In this document: piece after piece, positions 10,801 to 25,800 of the stretch
How the letters are laid out: every line of letters begins with the position of its first letter
How positions within the stretch are numbered: position 1 is the first letter of the stretch
DNA from: Dysidea avara
Lineage: Eukaryota > Porifera > Demospongiae > Dictyoceratida > Dysideidae
Direction: 5' to 3'
Assembly (NCBI RefSeq): GCF_963678975.1
Contig: NC_089276.1
Span: forward strand, 3,869,098-3,933,097
DNA length: 64,000 bases
Translations under genes and position numbers: made by a program
The notes under the pieces: generated by a model
Told to the model about the DNA's origin: nothing
The model's database searches: none
What the model saw: only the letters and a program-made list of their open reading frames with translations

Positions 10801-13800
10801 ATGCTTTCCCACAGACAGAAGCATGCAATTCTGACATGTGGGCATTGCTCCACATATCCTTCAAATAGCTAAACACATTCCTGAATGGAGGGCAAGTTTC
10901 TTGAACTACACTTTATCAAGTTAATTTATGATCTCATCCAGGTCAGACCTTGATATGTAATAAAACAGATGAGACCCACTTGATTCAGACAAAAAGCAAT
11001 CCAAATGACCCAGATAATCCAGATTTCCAGATGCACTCAAGGGCGGATTCAGGGGGGTGCTTGGGGTGCTGAAGCACTCCCCTACAAAATTTTACAATAA
11101 GCAAGCTGAAGCTTTTAGAAGCTGTACTACAGGTGCAGCTGCATTTTATACACATGTATCGGCAATGAAAAGATGGAAAGAGCAAGGGGAATAGCTAATC
11201 GTATCCAAGAATTACTAAAAGGGGTTCAAAATTATACTTTTGAGTAAGTATTACCTTAGAAGTTGCTAAATCCGAAATACTCTAATAGAACAGTCAACTA
11301 CTCTAATAGAACATCCAACATTAAAACTATAATTTTCAAGAAGTTACCAGAGTGTAAGCTGAAATTAACCTATTCTTCTAGACCTGTGCACTGCTACCCT
11401 CACCACTGTACCAAACATCCTGCCATATACCAATCACTTTAGGTAAAAGATTTATACCTTTAATGTACTATAAATTGTATAAAACATCATTAATTGAAAA
11501 TCTATTCTGAAAATAACCTTTTCTGTCAAATAGTAGTTTGTTAGGCTCTGCTACAAACTTGATTGTTGGGTTGAAATGCTTCTCACAAGTAAAACAGTAG
11601 TCTTGTATAATAGTGAATTTCTTAGCTTTTATAAAGTTCACAAGGCCGCAACATCTGAGAACTGTTCGTTTTTGTTTCTCTTGCTTGATCAAATCCCATG
11701 CTACATTTGTATAAATCTAGCAGCTTTGGAGTTTGCACTATCGAATCCCTTGAAGCTCAACTTTAAGCTTAAATGATATTGCAGCATTTATGTTGTCATG
11801 ATCATTGTGTGCTAAAAAGGAGTTAGTTGTGGCCAAAAACTAGTTGTATTTGTAGACTATAGTTGTAAAACAATTATAATGATGGATGGATCCATCATTT
11901 TAAAAGTTAGATTGAAAAAGCAACCTGCACTTCAGAACAGTGGCTACATATGAAGTAGATCCAATCCTGTGTTTTAAATATTCTCCTTGACCTTACATTC
12001 AATTAACTATACTGTCTATACACTCTGTATTCTCTTTGACAAGCCACTATTAGTGCTGAAACGAATAGCAATTTTACTATTCGAATAGTTGTTAACAAAA
12101 TGACTGAATATTCAATTATTCTTTAAGCTTATACTTCTATTGAATAAGCACTGAAACCTTTTGTGAGGGAGCAAGGTACAGCCTAAGAGCTATTTCTATA
12201 TTTTCTAAAATTGAATTTTTACATCATAGATGCATCACTTCATTCACAATTTTAAGTTTCAAGGCTGGCTTTTCCATCTGAATAAAGTGTACAAAGTGCT
12301 AACGATTATTCGAATAGTGTGTTAATGAATCGAATAGTGTCATGCCGACCGAATAGTCAAATAACCGAATAATCGTTTCAGCACTAGCCACTATTATACA
12401 TTTTCAAATCCAATAACAAGAAACAATGTATAGTTCTGTTTTTTAAATTAAAATTGCTTCCAACTGAACTCATTCAAATTAAAATTACTTTCACCTGAAC
12501 TCATTTATAATAGCTTCTAGATTCAATCTTGTGATAGCCATTTTCCAAAAATTTCCAGGGGGTCCGGGAGTATATATGCCACCAGATCTACACCCCCTCT
12601 AGCTGGAGAATTATATACAGCTGGGTGCAAATGCACTCCATACATTGGTGAGTCAGTCTACTTGCCCTCTCCACTCCCACTTTCCCTCTCCACTCCCACT
12701 TACCCTCTCTACCGTTTGGACAGCTAGTGTAGTTTGAGCCATGAGACTGTAAATTATGCTATTCTTCAAAACACTAAATTTGATCATGTGCAGCTGCCGA
12801 TACCCATATGTTTCCACTACTAGTTCTGTAAGATGTTAGTCTAAGATTGAATTTTAGCTACTGGCTGTGCCCTTTAGTTATATTGACAAGCTGTAGGGGA
12901 ATAATGGTATCACATAAACAAAGTGACATCATTTTTCACTCAAAATTACTACCATATTCAATCCCAGTAGGCCAAATTTGCAAAATATTCCTGTGAGGGC
13001 ATACCCCCAGGCCCCCTAGATAGAGCACGCTCCGCATGCTGAGTGTGCTTCTCACACTAGTTGTATCAACTATCTTGCTACATATATAAATGTCCATGTT
13101 AGCACCCCTCCTTCTGAAATCCTAGATCTGCCCCTGGCACTGATATAGTTATGTGTAACTGAGCTTATGTGATATATGTAACATGTAAGAGTTAAAGCAC
13201 TGCCACGATGTGGTTCGAGTTTGCAAAATGAACGCTCCAAACAAGACGACAAGACAGCACTTAAATCAGTTAAAGCACTGCTACACTTGTACAATATGAG
13301 AATAAAAGCACTCAGGCATGGTCTCAATTCTAATATAGCAATAATGCTCTACGATATATCGGTAATACCGTTTATCGTGATAAATTATCATAACTGATTA
13401 TCATACCGTGACAGCATTTAATAACCGATATATCGAAATACCAGTATATTGATGAATACTGGTATAGGGTTGTTTTTAACCCAGCCTTTGGGATTTATTT
13501 ATCCGATCTGTTGATGGTTTAGCAGACACACCCTAAACAAAAACTTGAGGTTGTCACATTACAACACATGCTTACTTGTACTGAACTATTATATATTTTT
13601 GATTTTTGGGATGATACCGCTTCATACTAGACCCAAGAAATGATGCAATAGTTACAATAACAAGCTAACTATATACTGATATACCGCGATATTTTCCTGT
13701 TACTAATACCATGTATTCAAATTTCAATACCGCCGAGCTCTATATAGCAGTTGGCTTTGCTTTGTGCTATATTAGTCTCTCACCCATGCCCTTGTGCTTT

Positions 13801-16800
13801 TATTTTCATATTGCGTGCGAGGCGGTGCTTTAACTAAAATATTAAAAACTTTGCGTGGGAGGATCAAAGCAAAAAAAATTTGTTCTATATTAGCCATACA
13901 AACACAAGTGTTCTATATTGGGCAGTTATAGAATACTTTATAGACCCACAGTTCTATATATCAGGTAGTTATAGAACTGCCAGGCCTATTTGCAGGTTAA
14001 TAGCCTGCTTTGAGTGAGCAATCGCTCGCTCTTGGCCAGTACAACCAATCACCCAAGCCAGTCTAGGCTGATAGCCTGTACTGCATTGGTTGACTAGTCA
14101 GTCCAACCAGTAAGAGGAGAATCACTGGATTTAATTTATAAACAAACTATGATGGTTCCTTGTGGTCAGCAGAAGTGAACGTTCTTACTACATTTTGTTC
14201 ATATAAATGGATGAGTCCTAGGAATATCACAGAAATATGCTTTACCAACTTTTAGTCATTGAGAAGACGGACTAGACTTACAAAACGATTAATGCAGGCA
14301 CAGCACAGTGCAATACAGGCGAAATACAGATGCAATGCCTATTCTACCAATGATAACAACACTACTCTGTGAGTTTCTAATTGTTTTGTGCGTACCTCAA
14401 GTTGACAGTTCTCTGTACCAGATAAAGCACTGCCTTTTGCTCGTGCTATACGGAAATATAGCACTCAAAGAGTGGTCTCAAGACGAAATATAGCACTCGG
14501 CTTTGCCTCGTGCTATATTTGTCTCTCTCCCACTCTTTTCGTGCTATGTTTCCCGTATAGCACGAGCGAAAGGCAGTGTTTTATCTATTATAGAACCTTT
14601 GTGTTCTGTATGGCTTTTATAGAACTGTTTTTTGTTTTGATCCTCCCACGCAAGATATATTTTATAGTTATAACACGCTTATGAGGAATATAACTAAAAT
14701 ATACGCACGATTTATGAGAACGCGCAGCGCTCGAGTGAGAGTGTGTATATTTAGTCATATCCCGAGTAATCGTGTTATAACTGTTATATTCTACACCCCA
14801 GTAGATGAAAACGATTATAGATTGTAAGTTATAGTGAAACAGTACCTCCTGGAGATGGAAATCAACAGAAATTCTTGATGGATCAGACGTTTTACACTTT
14901 TAACGGTGCCACGCCCACATAGTCGCGATCAGTGAGTTATCCACGAAGGAGACAAGAGTTCATCGAAACTTGTTCCAGTTTCTGAGGTGAATAATTGTTG
15001 GCTGATTTAGGTGCTTGTTATAAGAGAGTTGTTTACCGTTTGGATAAGGATTTTGCGGAATGTGTCTTTACACCATATATGGTAAGTGTAGCTACAAAGC
15101 GTGGTATATCAGTTATATACCACAGCGTGGCGCTTTTGATCTCAACCACAGGTGGGGTATATATATACATATAGCCCAGTCACACATAAATTTATATATA
15201 ATAGCATGCGCATGTCTATCTGATGTATAAACTGCAACGTTTAACTGTGGTACTAAGAATTACACATACCTTGACACATTCTAGACATAACTGAAATACT
15301 AACAGAAGAGCTGGTGTAGACATTCCTCCTATAAACAGCTGCTACAGATATATTGTACATAGTGTTTGGTATGATACTATCAATAGTAACAGAGTTATCA
15401 TCTCCATGATAAGTTATTGATCTGTTGTGATTCTTAAAAGTGGCAGTAATCAAATATCCTGTAATCATTGATCCATACAATGGAGGGTCCATCCACTGTA
15501 TTGTTACTGACACATCAGTGGTTGTTGTTACTGTCAAGTTTCTGATGGCTGTGTTTTCTGAAATTTAATAATATACCATCAATTTAATCTCTTGTAGTAT
15601 AGTGCAAAGTCCCAAAGCATATTGTTCATGTGAATAACACCCAAGCATAAGATCAAATATTGAACCTAAATCTATGAATGAGCTACGCACCAGATAAAGG
15701 CTAACTAATGACCTACGTACTAAATTGTAATAGTCACCAATTCACAATTCTTTTATGACAATTTTACATTTATTTGACATACCTGAATTAGCAATTTGGA
15801 TTTTAATGAAATCTGACTTGCGACCTTCACTAATTTCATTTACTGCTGCAACAGAAAATTCATAGAAATAATCAGGCATTAGTCCATCAATTACAACAAA
15901 AGTATCATCTTTAACTTCTACTGGTGATATTCTACACTTTCTACATCTCACAACATAATGCGTTATAGGACTGTTATTGTCATCTGGTTTGCTCCATGTA
16001 ATGTTAACTGCTGTCAAATTAGTCACTGAAATAGCAATATCTCTGACACGATCAGGTTTGTCTACATACATAATAAAAAGCATACCATTATGAAAGTATT
16101 AAAAACTACCTTGAACCATAACTTCTATAGACTTTGTAGCCACTGAAAATGGTTCCCCAATAGCTCTGCTGTTACTGCTGGCATTACAAGTGTATGTTCC
16201 ATTATCTTTCAGTGTTGCAGAAGTTACTGAATGAGTTATTTGATCAAATCCTTCTGGGTTTTCTTGGATTTTGTCACCATCTTTGTACAGTACAATTGTT
16301 GGTGATGGAACACCATTTGCTGAGCATAATAAATTAAAAGGCTCTTCAACTTTAACCGGATCCACCTCAGCAAACTCAACAATTGTCGGAGCATCTATTA
16401 ATGTAGATAAGTAAGACAAGTTTAGTTAACAACACAAAGCTGACCACTATAAGAATCTTCGAACATTACAGTCAATAGAAAGCATGCACACAGCAAAACA
16501 TTAGATCTGATGGTACAGACATCATGAGCTCGTGGCATGTAAATGTGCAAATAGTACCTCCAAGGAAAAAATTACCGTGAAATTAATTGCACTATATTTG
16601 TGTAAAAGTCATTAATCAGTACGTAATCAACATAGCAAAATTTTAATTGCTGAAGTAGCTCATGATTACTTGAAGCATGTGGTTTAAGTCTAACTAATTA
16701 GTGATACAATACTCACATACAATAATACAATTCCCTTACATTCCACTATCACATTAGTGGTCACTTTATATTCAGTATCACCATCACTGACTGAGCAGGA

Positions 16801-19800
16801 ATATAGTCCTCTGTCGTCATCCCTGATATTGTATAAAGACAAAATCGAATAAAATTCACCATCTTTTTCAAAATTAGTTGTTGATAAAGACACATTGTTG
16901 TTGTCATTTCTGAACCAAGTAATATCAACTTGTTGATGAGGAGTTATTGCTACATTACAGGAGATTTGTGCATCCAATCCTCTTATTGTATAGTACTCTG
17001 AGTTAGTATCATTGATGATGATGTCTATAAAATTGTGTATACATGAAGTAAGCTTATTATTTGACAAGGAAAATAATGTAATGTACAGTACCGCTCAAAT
17101 GCAATGTCGTTTTACGGGACTGTGAGCGATTAAAAACTTGCTAATTAAAGGGCGTGGCACCCATTTCACTTACAGTTAACCATCCCAAACAAAACAGGAT
17201 GAATACTTGCAAGTGAAATGGGTGCCACGTCCTTTCATTAGCAAGTTTTTTAATTGCTCACATTCTTGTGAGACGACGTTGCATTTGAGCGGTACATACT
17301 GTAGCACCAACTTTTTGTGAATTAACAACACAGTAAAAATAGTCTTCTAAAATCTCAGGGTACACCCTAAATGATTTAGAACAGCACACCTATTGATGAG
17401 ATACTTGTTACTTGTTGTGTGCTTTGAACACTGCTATTGGTCATCCGACCAGGATATACTTGGTCCGATTTGTCATTAAGAGATAACAAAAGCCACATCA
17501 CTCAGCTTGTGATTTTTATGTAGGATTGCACCATCAAAAAAACTAAAAACAGTTTCTCAGGAACACATCAGTCCTTTAATTTGAATGCTGCATGACAGAG
17601 ATTTCAAAGGTGAACTTATATGTATATATATATATATATTACAAGATTTAGTTAAACATTATGATAGAGCTATGTATACAACACTATTAGTTACAAAACA
17701 TTTTGTGATCAATCCTTCCAGCTTTACACCTTGTAATACATAAATTATATTGCAAATACAACAGCTTACTTGATACAATCAACTGAGCTGGATTAGAAGT
17801 GTTCTTATCATTCCAATGGTTAGTCACAACACATTGATATGTGCCACTATCCCCTTCTCTGACTGATGAGATGGTAAACACTTTATCAGTGGCACCATCT
17901 ATGTTAGTTCCATTAATCCCCCACTGGTATTTGAATTGATCTGATCTGTAGCCATCTGCTTCACAAGTGAATTGTACCATGTCATACACTGCTACTGAAT
18001 GTACAGGTGGAATCATAGAGACTTCAATTAATCCTATCAATACAAAATATGTGCTTTACATATGTATCAAGATGCTCACAAGGTATAATAATTTGTTTAT
18101 GCCAAGGATTCCTGTGTGCCTCAGCATAAATAACAAGGAAAAATACTATATGTATTATCAGTGAAATATGGAGTGTAAGTTCTAATGTTCAGCAGTTGCT
18201 TAAATGAAATAAATTTTATATCATAATGAAATGACAACTTTCCAAGTCATAAATATCACTGATTTTAGGTTGAGGTATATATTGTAAGCATATCTACTGT
18301 TAGCCTGCTACATGACACATTTACACATGCATCAAGAGTTACTATGTACTATGCATAGCGTACATGAGTGATAGCTAGAGATGTACTAATAACAAAATAA
18401 ATGAACATATGAAATAGTTTAATATGCCAAATATATAGCACCAGCAGAAATGCTTACCACTAATTGTGATATTGGCATCACTGGATGTTACCGATCCTGC
18501 ACTGTTTACAGCTATGCATCTGTAGTCTCCAGTATCATTCTTAGTGACATTTACAACTGTAAGGTTATTTCCACTAGGTGAAATAGTCTTAAAGGAATCA
18601 CTGATATTGACTCCATCTTTTTGCCAGTATACATAACCGTCCCCTTCCACCACACAACCAATTGTAATACGATCACTTGTAGCTGCCACAACGTAATCAG
18701 AACTGCTGGGGTGTTCCAATATCACTGGTAGATCTATATAAACAACAGAATGTTAAGCAATGGACAAATGTACATAGATCAACAAAAATTGTGATTGAAT
18801 TTGACAAAACCTGGCTTTGACGCACAAAGCTTCATTAGGAGATATGGTGATTTTAAGTAATCATTGTGTAGTAACTTCCCAGTGCCTACAGCTGTGCAAA
18901 CAAAATTTGCAACAATTATTCATCTATTTACTAGCTATCACTGTGTGGGTGTATAAGTTTCTGATACCCAAAACATGCCCTGTTTTGGACAGCTTTTTTC
19001 GAGCAGGTAATAATATCACAGGTGGTAGTAATAGGGGCGGTGGGCTTAATATAGGAGTATAAAATGGAGCAAGAAGACGAATGGAATCCAGAGGCAAAGT
19101 TTGGGTCCTCTATGGCCCTCAAATCACTCCAAATTGACTGAGAACACTATTGGCAAGCTCTCTGTGAAATCCCAGCTCACTACACACCATTACAACAAAG
19201 CCATGGCCATTTAATGGCACCAATCTTCCACTCGTGGCTTTGACAGGGTCAGAAGAAAGCTGCTGCAGAAACCAGACTTGCCAGTCCTGAAGGAAATACA
19301 GAGTGGAATATTATAGTGTATTAGACCAGTAATCCATTTCTGGTAAAAATGTAAGTTTGATTTTGTGTGTATGGAAGCCGGGTTATATGAAATCTGGTCA
19401 CAATTAACCATTGAGCTGGGAAGTCATTATGAATTATTTTAAGAAAAAAAGGAAGCAGATATATCATACAGTACGATAGTAACTGTATAGTAGGGACCAC
19501 AAAATAATATCACCCAAAAACCAGCCTCAATTTTCCCTGACGACGATGAGGCAATATTAGATAGGTAAAACTAAGCCCAAACAAGCTTTCAGATTGACCC
19601 GAAACGCTTTCAGATTGACCCGAAACGCTTTCAACAAGTTGCTACAGAATTTAAAAAAAAATTATTCTACAGAATTTCTACTGACTGAGTAAGTAACTGA
19701 CTGACTGATGCCTGCAGACAAGCGTAACTTGATAACGGCTAAGGCTATGGGCTTGATTTTTTCACTATTCGATGTCGCTTCGGCCCGACAGGTGCCTTTT

Positions 19801-22800
19801 GGCATACCGCATTATGTACAATGCATTCTTCGTGGATTTACCAGTGTCCTCCTTTGCGTCCCATTCATCTTTGCTGACAGCGAAAGGTTGATTTGGCGGT
19901 AGCACGTGATGGCTTCCCTTCGTAATGGAAATCGTCCGTATTTTTCATAGTGGCTATTTTGATTGCAGAGGTGCTTTTCAAACAGCTTGATTTGAAATGC
20001 TGTGTAACGGGTTAAACATAACTGACAACGAAGTGTAATGGATACTTCACTTTTCAGACGATGATTGATATAGCTGGGGTGCGCGGTGCCATTTCAGATG
20101 CGGTATGCATGGGTTCACCAGTCATAATAAAATTACTTACAAAAAAAGTTAACAAACAAGTACACGAAAAAATTTGGAATTTTCAACTAGAATAGAACCA
20201 TAGCACATCGATAAAAAGTACTGAAACAAGTTGGAGTAGTCCATGATATTAAATCACAGTAAAACAATAAGAAGTGGTATATCCCTACTGTGCATTTCCA
20301 TTATGGTGTCTTGAGCACAGTAGGGAAATAACACTTCTTATTGTTTTACGGTGATTTAATATCATGGACTACTCCAACTTGTTTCAGTACTTTTTATTGA
20401 TGTGCTATGGTCCCTACTCTAGTTGAAAATTCCAAATTTTTTTCGTGTGGTATAACTGCACAAAAACAGCCAAGCTGTGAAAAAGGGTGTGGCCTTAAAA
20501 GCCTGGGTGAAAAAAGTTGTGATATCAAAGGTGGTGGCCAACAAATGGCTGCAATGATGTTACACTGTAATACTAATAAATTTTACAGCCATTATTAAAT
20601 TTTATTAGCATTAACATCATTGCAGCCATTTGTTGGCCGCCACCTTTGATTTCACAACTTCTTTCACCAAAGCTTTTTAAGGCCGCACCTTTTTTCACAG
20701 CTTGGCTGTTTTTGTGCAGATATCACTTCTATTTGTAATTGTAAGTTCCAAAGTCAGTCTATGGTTGACCTTGATAATTCCTTTTAACATTTTCCCTTTA
20801 CTACAGGAATCATCAAAGACTGCGTGGCTATATGAAGGACTGAAATGAGATGAATTTTGAAGGTACGTACACCCCAATGATACGTAGCTGGGCAGATTCG
20901 ACTAGGATTGGGAGGAAGCTTCCACTGCAGAAATGGTTAATCATACCATTCAAGCACTATGGAGCTATGGATACATGAAAACTTTTTTATTTAGATTTTT
21001 TTATTATTATTCCTAGAGTTACCAGCAACCCTTGCCACCACCCTGACATCACAGAACTATATGACACTACTCCTTCTGAAGAGAGACAAGGAGAGCAAAT
21101 CTTCTGTAAATACAGCACTGAGCAGCATGACCCATACCACCCTTTAATGTTGAAAATACAAGTGGGGTAAAAGAACCCATCTCAATCTCATTGTTCATAC
21201 TTCTGTTTTTCTCATGTTCAAAACGTCGATATGAGGATAGCTACTTGGGTAGCACATACGATATGAAGATGCAACAGCCTAGTAACTTTGACATAAAAAA
21301 ACACCTTAAGAGATGTTTGCTTACCTCCCCAGAATCCTGAAGCATAAATGTCTACACGAACTCCATCTTCATTATTAGCTGTTGCATATCGAAGGCTGGG
21401 TCTTACCTGTAAAGAGGCTACAACAATAACTGTTGCAGCTTCTTTCGTACTGTTCCTTCCCTTGTGGTAAATTGATAATAAACAGATGCATGAAAATGGT
21501 GTTTTCTGGTTCTGTAAAATGAGTATTTCGCCTGCCTACACTGGCTGTATTTGGCCACACGACATGGCTCTATACATTCATAATTTTTGTAGAATGTTCT
21601 AGAACAATCTAGATTTTCCGTTGGTAGATCTACTATGAAATTATGAACTTGACTACTGAGTAGAAATAAAGTGAGATGATCAACTGTGATAACAGTGGCT
21701 CAGTGGTAAAGGATTTGGGTGTCTAGTATTGAGATTCCTGGTTCAAATGTTGGTCAGTAACTTTTTCCCGATAATTTTTGTGCACCTTTTTACCCCGCGG
21801 TGACTGTTCTATTAGATCATTTTGACCCCACAATTTACAGTTGTTTGGTTTTTGCCTTGTAACTCTGTAGCTGTCAATGCGATTTCTTTTAAACCACAAA
21901 AGGTTGAGCTATGATGATTAACCTATCATATATGCATACTGATTTTTAACACCATAAGTGGTTTACCCTGTAGGCATGACAACAAGTCGGCCTTTTTAAA
22001 TGCAAATAACCATCCATAGCTCTATGAATATTAGTCAGATTTGCACCAAACTTGGTACATGATTGTGCTGCAATACATTCTTAAAGTGTACCAAAGCTCA
22101 AGACAATTGAGCTACACATTTGTATTTTATAATGGTTTTTGTAAAGTGTGTGAAAAGAATAATCTAAGCTCCCCGAGTCCCCTGAACAAAGAAAAAAAAA
22201 CTGAAGAAATCAAGCCAAATTTTGAAGGCTTATATTTCACGACTGCATTAAGCAATCTTGCTAAAACTTGGTATGTGGGGTCCTGTAGGTGGAGGGCATT
22301 TGCAGTATAAAAATGATTCTGAAGGGAACACAGAGCTACATATGCGTGAAAATCGCATTTTGTTTCTTCCTGTAAATATACTCATGGTGTGGTGTGCTGG
22401 CTTTCTTGGCCGCACAACATACTACTGTGTGTCTTGATGTAGCCTTACTTCTACAATGAGTATGTATGTACATAATTATTCAAATTTTGCGAGGTATACA
22501 CATAGTTATGACAGCAACTACTGCGAGGAGAAAGTTTATGTTGTGTGAAATTGGATGGGACTTTTACGAATATGTACACAACTAACAACACACAGCTAGT
22601 ACATACATGCATGCATACATACATGTGTAGGCACACATGTACATCCGCACGAGCACACACATGTACGCGTGCTTGCACACATGCGCACACGCACAAACAT
22701 ACTTGGGGTAGGTGATGGACTACTAGTGATAATCATGGATGTGACAGATGCTGTGTCTGTTGATACTGTAAAAATAAATAATATATATTAAAATCTGTTA

Positions 22801-25800
22801 TTACAAATTATGCTCACAATAATTTTAAAACAACCAAACACAGTTAAAATTAGGTCACTCCAACTAGTACATAATGTTTTTTACACTACCAGTTTAGAAT
22901 GTGGCCATGCAGTAATTCTACAACATACGATGACTACTTAATTATACCATCTGACTGTATTATTAAAGTATATTGATCAACTTAGGTAGAATATTAATTC
23001 TTAATATACCGTACTATTGTACTGCTCTATGATAACACCAGATCACTTTGAAGTATCCACCAGAACAGTAATTACACATGACCGCAAATTATGTGCAACG
23101 GATCCGTTTATCCCTGTTCCTGTTTAATTAGGGATCTTAGAATAAGTGCATTACCTGCTAGAAGACACAATAAAAGCCACAGAGTGCCTAAACATTAACA
23201 CTAGAAGTGTTTATAGGGCAAATGCACCATATGACAGCTACAGCAGTGAATCGGTTTTTAAGTACTACAATTTTTTTCCACCATTGGAACTGCAATTGTG
23301 CAAAATAGCCAAAATTGCCTTTTCCATTTGAGCCCTAAAAATTGGATTAATTGATTTTCATTTCACGGGCATAGATATATCTCAAGAATCCTTATAATAG
23401 CAAATGTATAACTCAAATACAGTGCATGTTAAGGACACAAATTAAAGTACAAAGTCTGGTGGTGAATCCATTGAATGTTCACAGAGGAGTTGTGGATAAT
23501 TATAAACTAATTTTTGTCAACTCTACAGGATAAACTATTATGAGAACAACTTAAAAATCAATCTGTGGATGGATTTAGTGCAAATGTTAAAAGAAGGTGA
23601 AGAAATATCTACAAAGCTACACAAAATCAAATCAACTGTAACAATCGCAATGTCAAAATTCTCTAATGGGACAGTCACACAGAATAGTGCAGAAAAACAT
23701 CAAAGGAGGTTGCCAGGTTCAAGTTAGGGTCCTGCATACTTGAACCCCCTCAACGTTAGCCACTTTAAACTCTTATAAATGTTAGCTTTGTTTGAAAGTT
23801 CATAACTTGTATAATCTTTATATAGCCACAAGCAAAAATTAAAACATACCAAACAATATAGATACAACTGGAATATTGCATCTTCATAGTGGTTTATTGA
23901 GAAAAAGAAGATGGATAAAAACAAAACTGCTATAGGCTGGCTTTTGACTTGCAATTACAAAGGGTGATATTCATGCCAAAACAGCCAAGCTGTGTGAGAA
24001 ACAGTGTGGCCTTCAAAATTAAAAGGAGGTAGCTAAGACATTGCTGCAATAATGTTACAGTGTAATGTCAATTGCTTTTTTTAATGATGACAACCACAAG
24101 GTATGAACCAAATAGCAACATACATAAGTGTTACTCAGAATTTACTACTCTTTACATACCAATTACATGTGATGTAACTATGTCACTTGTTGATGGAGTA
24201 GGATCAACAGCCATACTTGATGTGGCTATGTCACTTGTAGATGGAATGGGATCAACAGCCATACTTGATGTGGCTATGTCATTTTTTGACGGAATGGGAT
24301 CAACAGCCATACTTGATGTGGCTATGTCACTTGTAGATGGAATGGGATCAACAGCCATACTTGATGTGGCTATGTCACCTGTTGATGGAATGGGATCAAC
24401 AGCCATACTTGATGTGGCTATGTCACTTGTAGATGGAATGGGATCAACAGCCATACTTGATGTGGCTATGTCACTTATTGATGGAATGGGATCAACAGCC
24501 ATACTTGATGTGGCTATGTCACTTTTTGATGGAATGGGGTCAACAGCCATACTTGATGTGGCTATGTCACTTTTTGATGGAATGGGATCAACAGCCATAC
24601 TTGATGTGGCTATGTCACTTTTTGATGGAATGGGATCAACAGCCATACTTGATGTGGTTATGTCACTTGTTGATGGAATGGGATCAACAGCCATACTTGA
24701 TGTGGCTATGTCACTTTTTGACGGAATGGGATCAACAGCCATACTTGATATGGCTATGTCACTTGTTGATGGAATGGGATCAACAGCCATACTTGATGTG
24801 GCTATGTCACTTGTAGATGGAATGGGATCAACAGCCATACTTGATGTGGCTATGTCACTTGTTGATGGAATGGGATCAACAGCCATACTTGATGTGGCTA
24901 TGTCACTTTTTGACGGAATGGGATCAACAGCCATACTTGATATGGCTATGTCACTTGTTGATGGAATGGGATCAACAGCCATACTTGATGTGGTTATGTC
25001 ACTTGTAGATGGAATGGGATCAACAGCCATACTTGATGTGGCTATGTCACTTGTTGATGGAATGGGATCAACAGCCATACTTGATGTGGCTATGTCACGT
25101 GTTGATGGAATGGGATCAACAGCCATACTTGATGTGGCTATGTCACTTGTTGATGGAATGGGATCAACAGCCATACTTGATGTGGCTATGTCACTTGTTG
25201 ATGGAATGGGATCAACGGCCATACTTGATGTGGCTATGTCACTTGTTGATGGAATTGGATCAACAGCCATACTTGATGTGGCTATGTCACTTTTTGACGG
25301 AATGGAAACAACAGCCATACTTGATGTGGCTATGTCACTTGTAGATGGAATGGGATCAACAGCCATACTTGATGTGGCTATGTCACTTGTTGATGGAATG
25401 GGATCAACGGCCATACTTGATGTGGCTATGTCACTTGTTGATGGAATGGGATCAACAGCCATACTTGATGTGGCTATGTCACTTGTTGATGGAGTGGGAT
25501 CAACAGCCATACTTGATGTGGCTATGTCACTTGTTGATGGAGTGGGATCAACAGCCATACTTGATGTGGCTATGTCACTTGTTGATGGAATGGGACCAAC
25601 AGCCATACTTGATATGACTACGTCACTCGTTGATGGAGTGGGATCAACAGCCATACTTGATGTAGCTACATAGTAAATGAAATAGAACAAATTTAGAAGC
25701 CCTATATTAAATATATACGTTACAGTATATATAGCTGGTCTACGTAGTTAGTTGTGGGTTTGTTTCTTGTTGTCATTTCATTAACATGTATACATGTGCT

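Noticed and set aside
22573..22702. CRISPR-like array from CATACATG and CACACA repeats
   Set aside because: Simple-sequence DNA without spacer structure in a eukaryotic intron.
24433..25617. Four further plus-strand frames ([14 protein letters not shown] repeats)
   Set aside because: Third-frame shadow of the same minisatellite, hydrophobic by accident and broken by stops.
24072..25673. 533-codon open frame on the plus strand across the minisatellite
   Set aside because: It is the complement of a 48-bp repeat whose length is a multiple of three. The minus strand has splice sites, matching phases and gene context; the plus strand has none.
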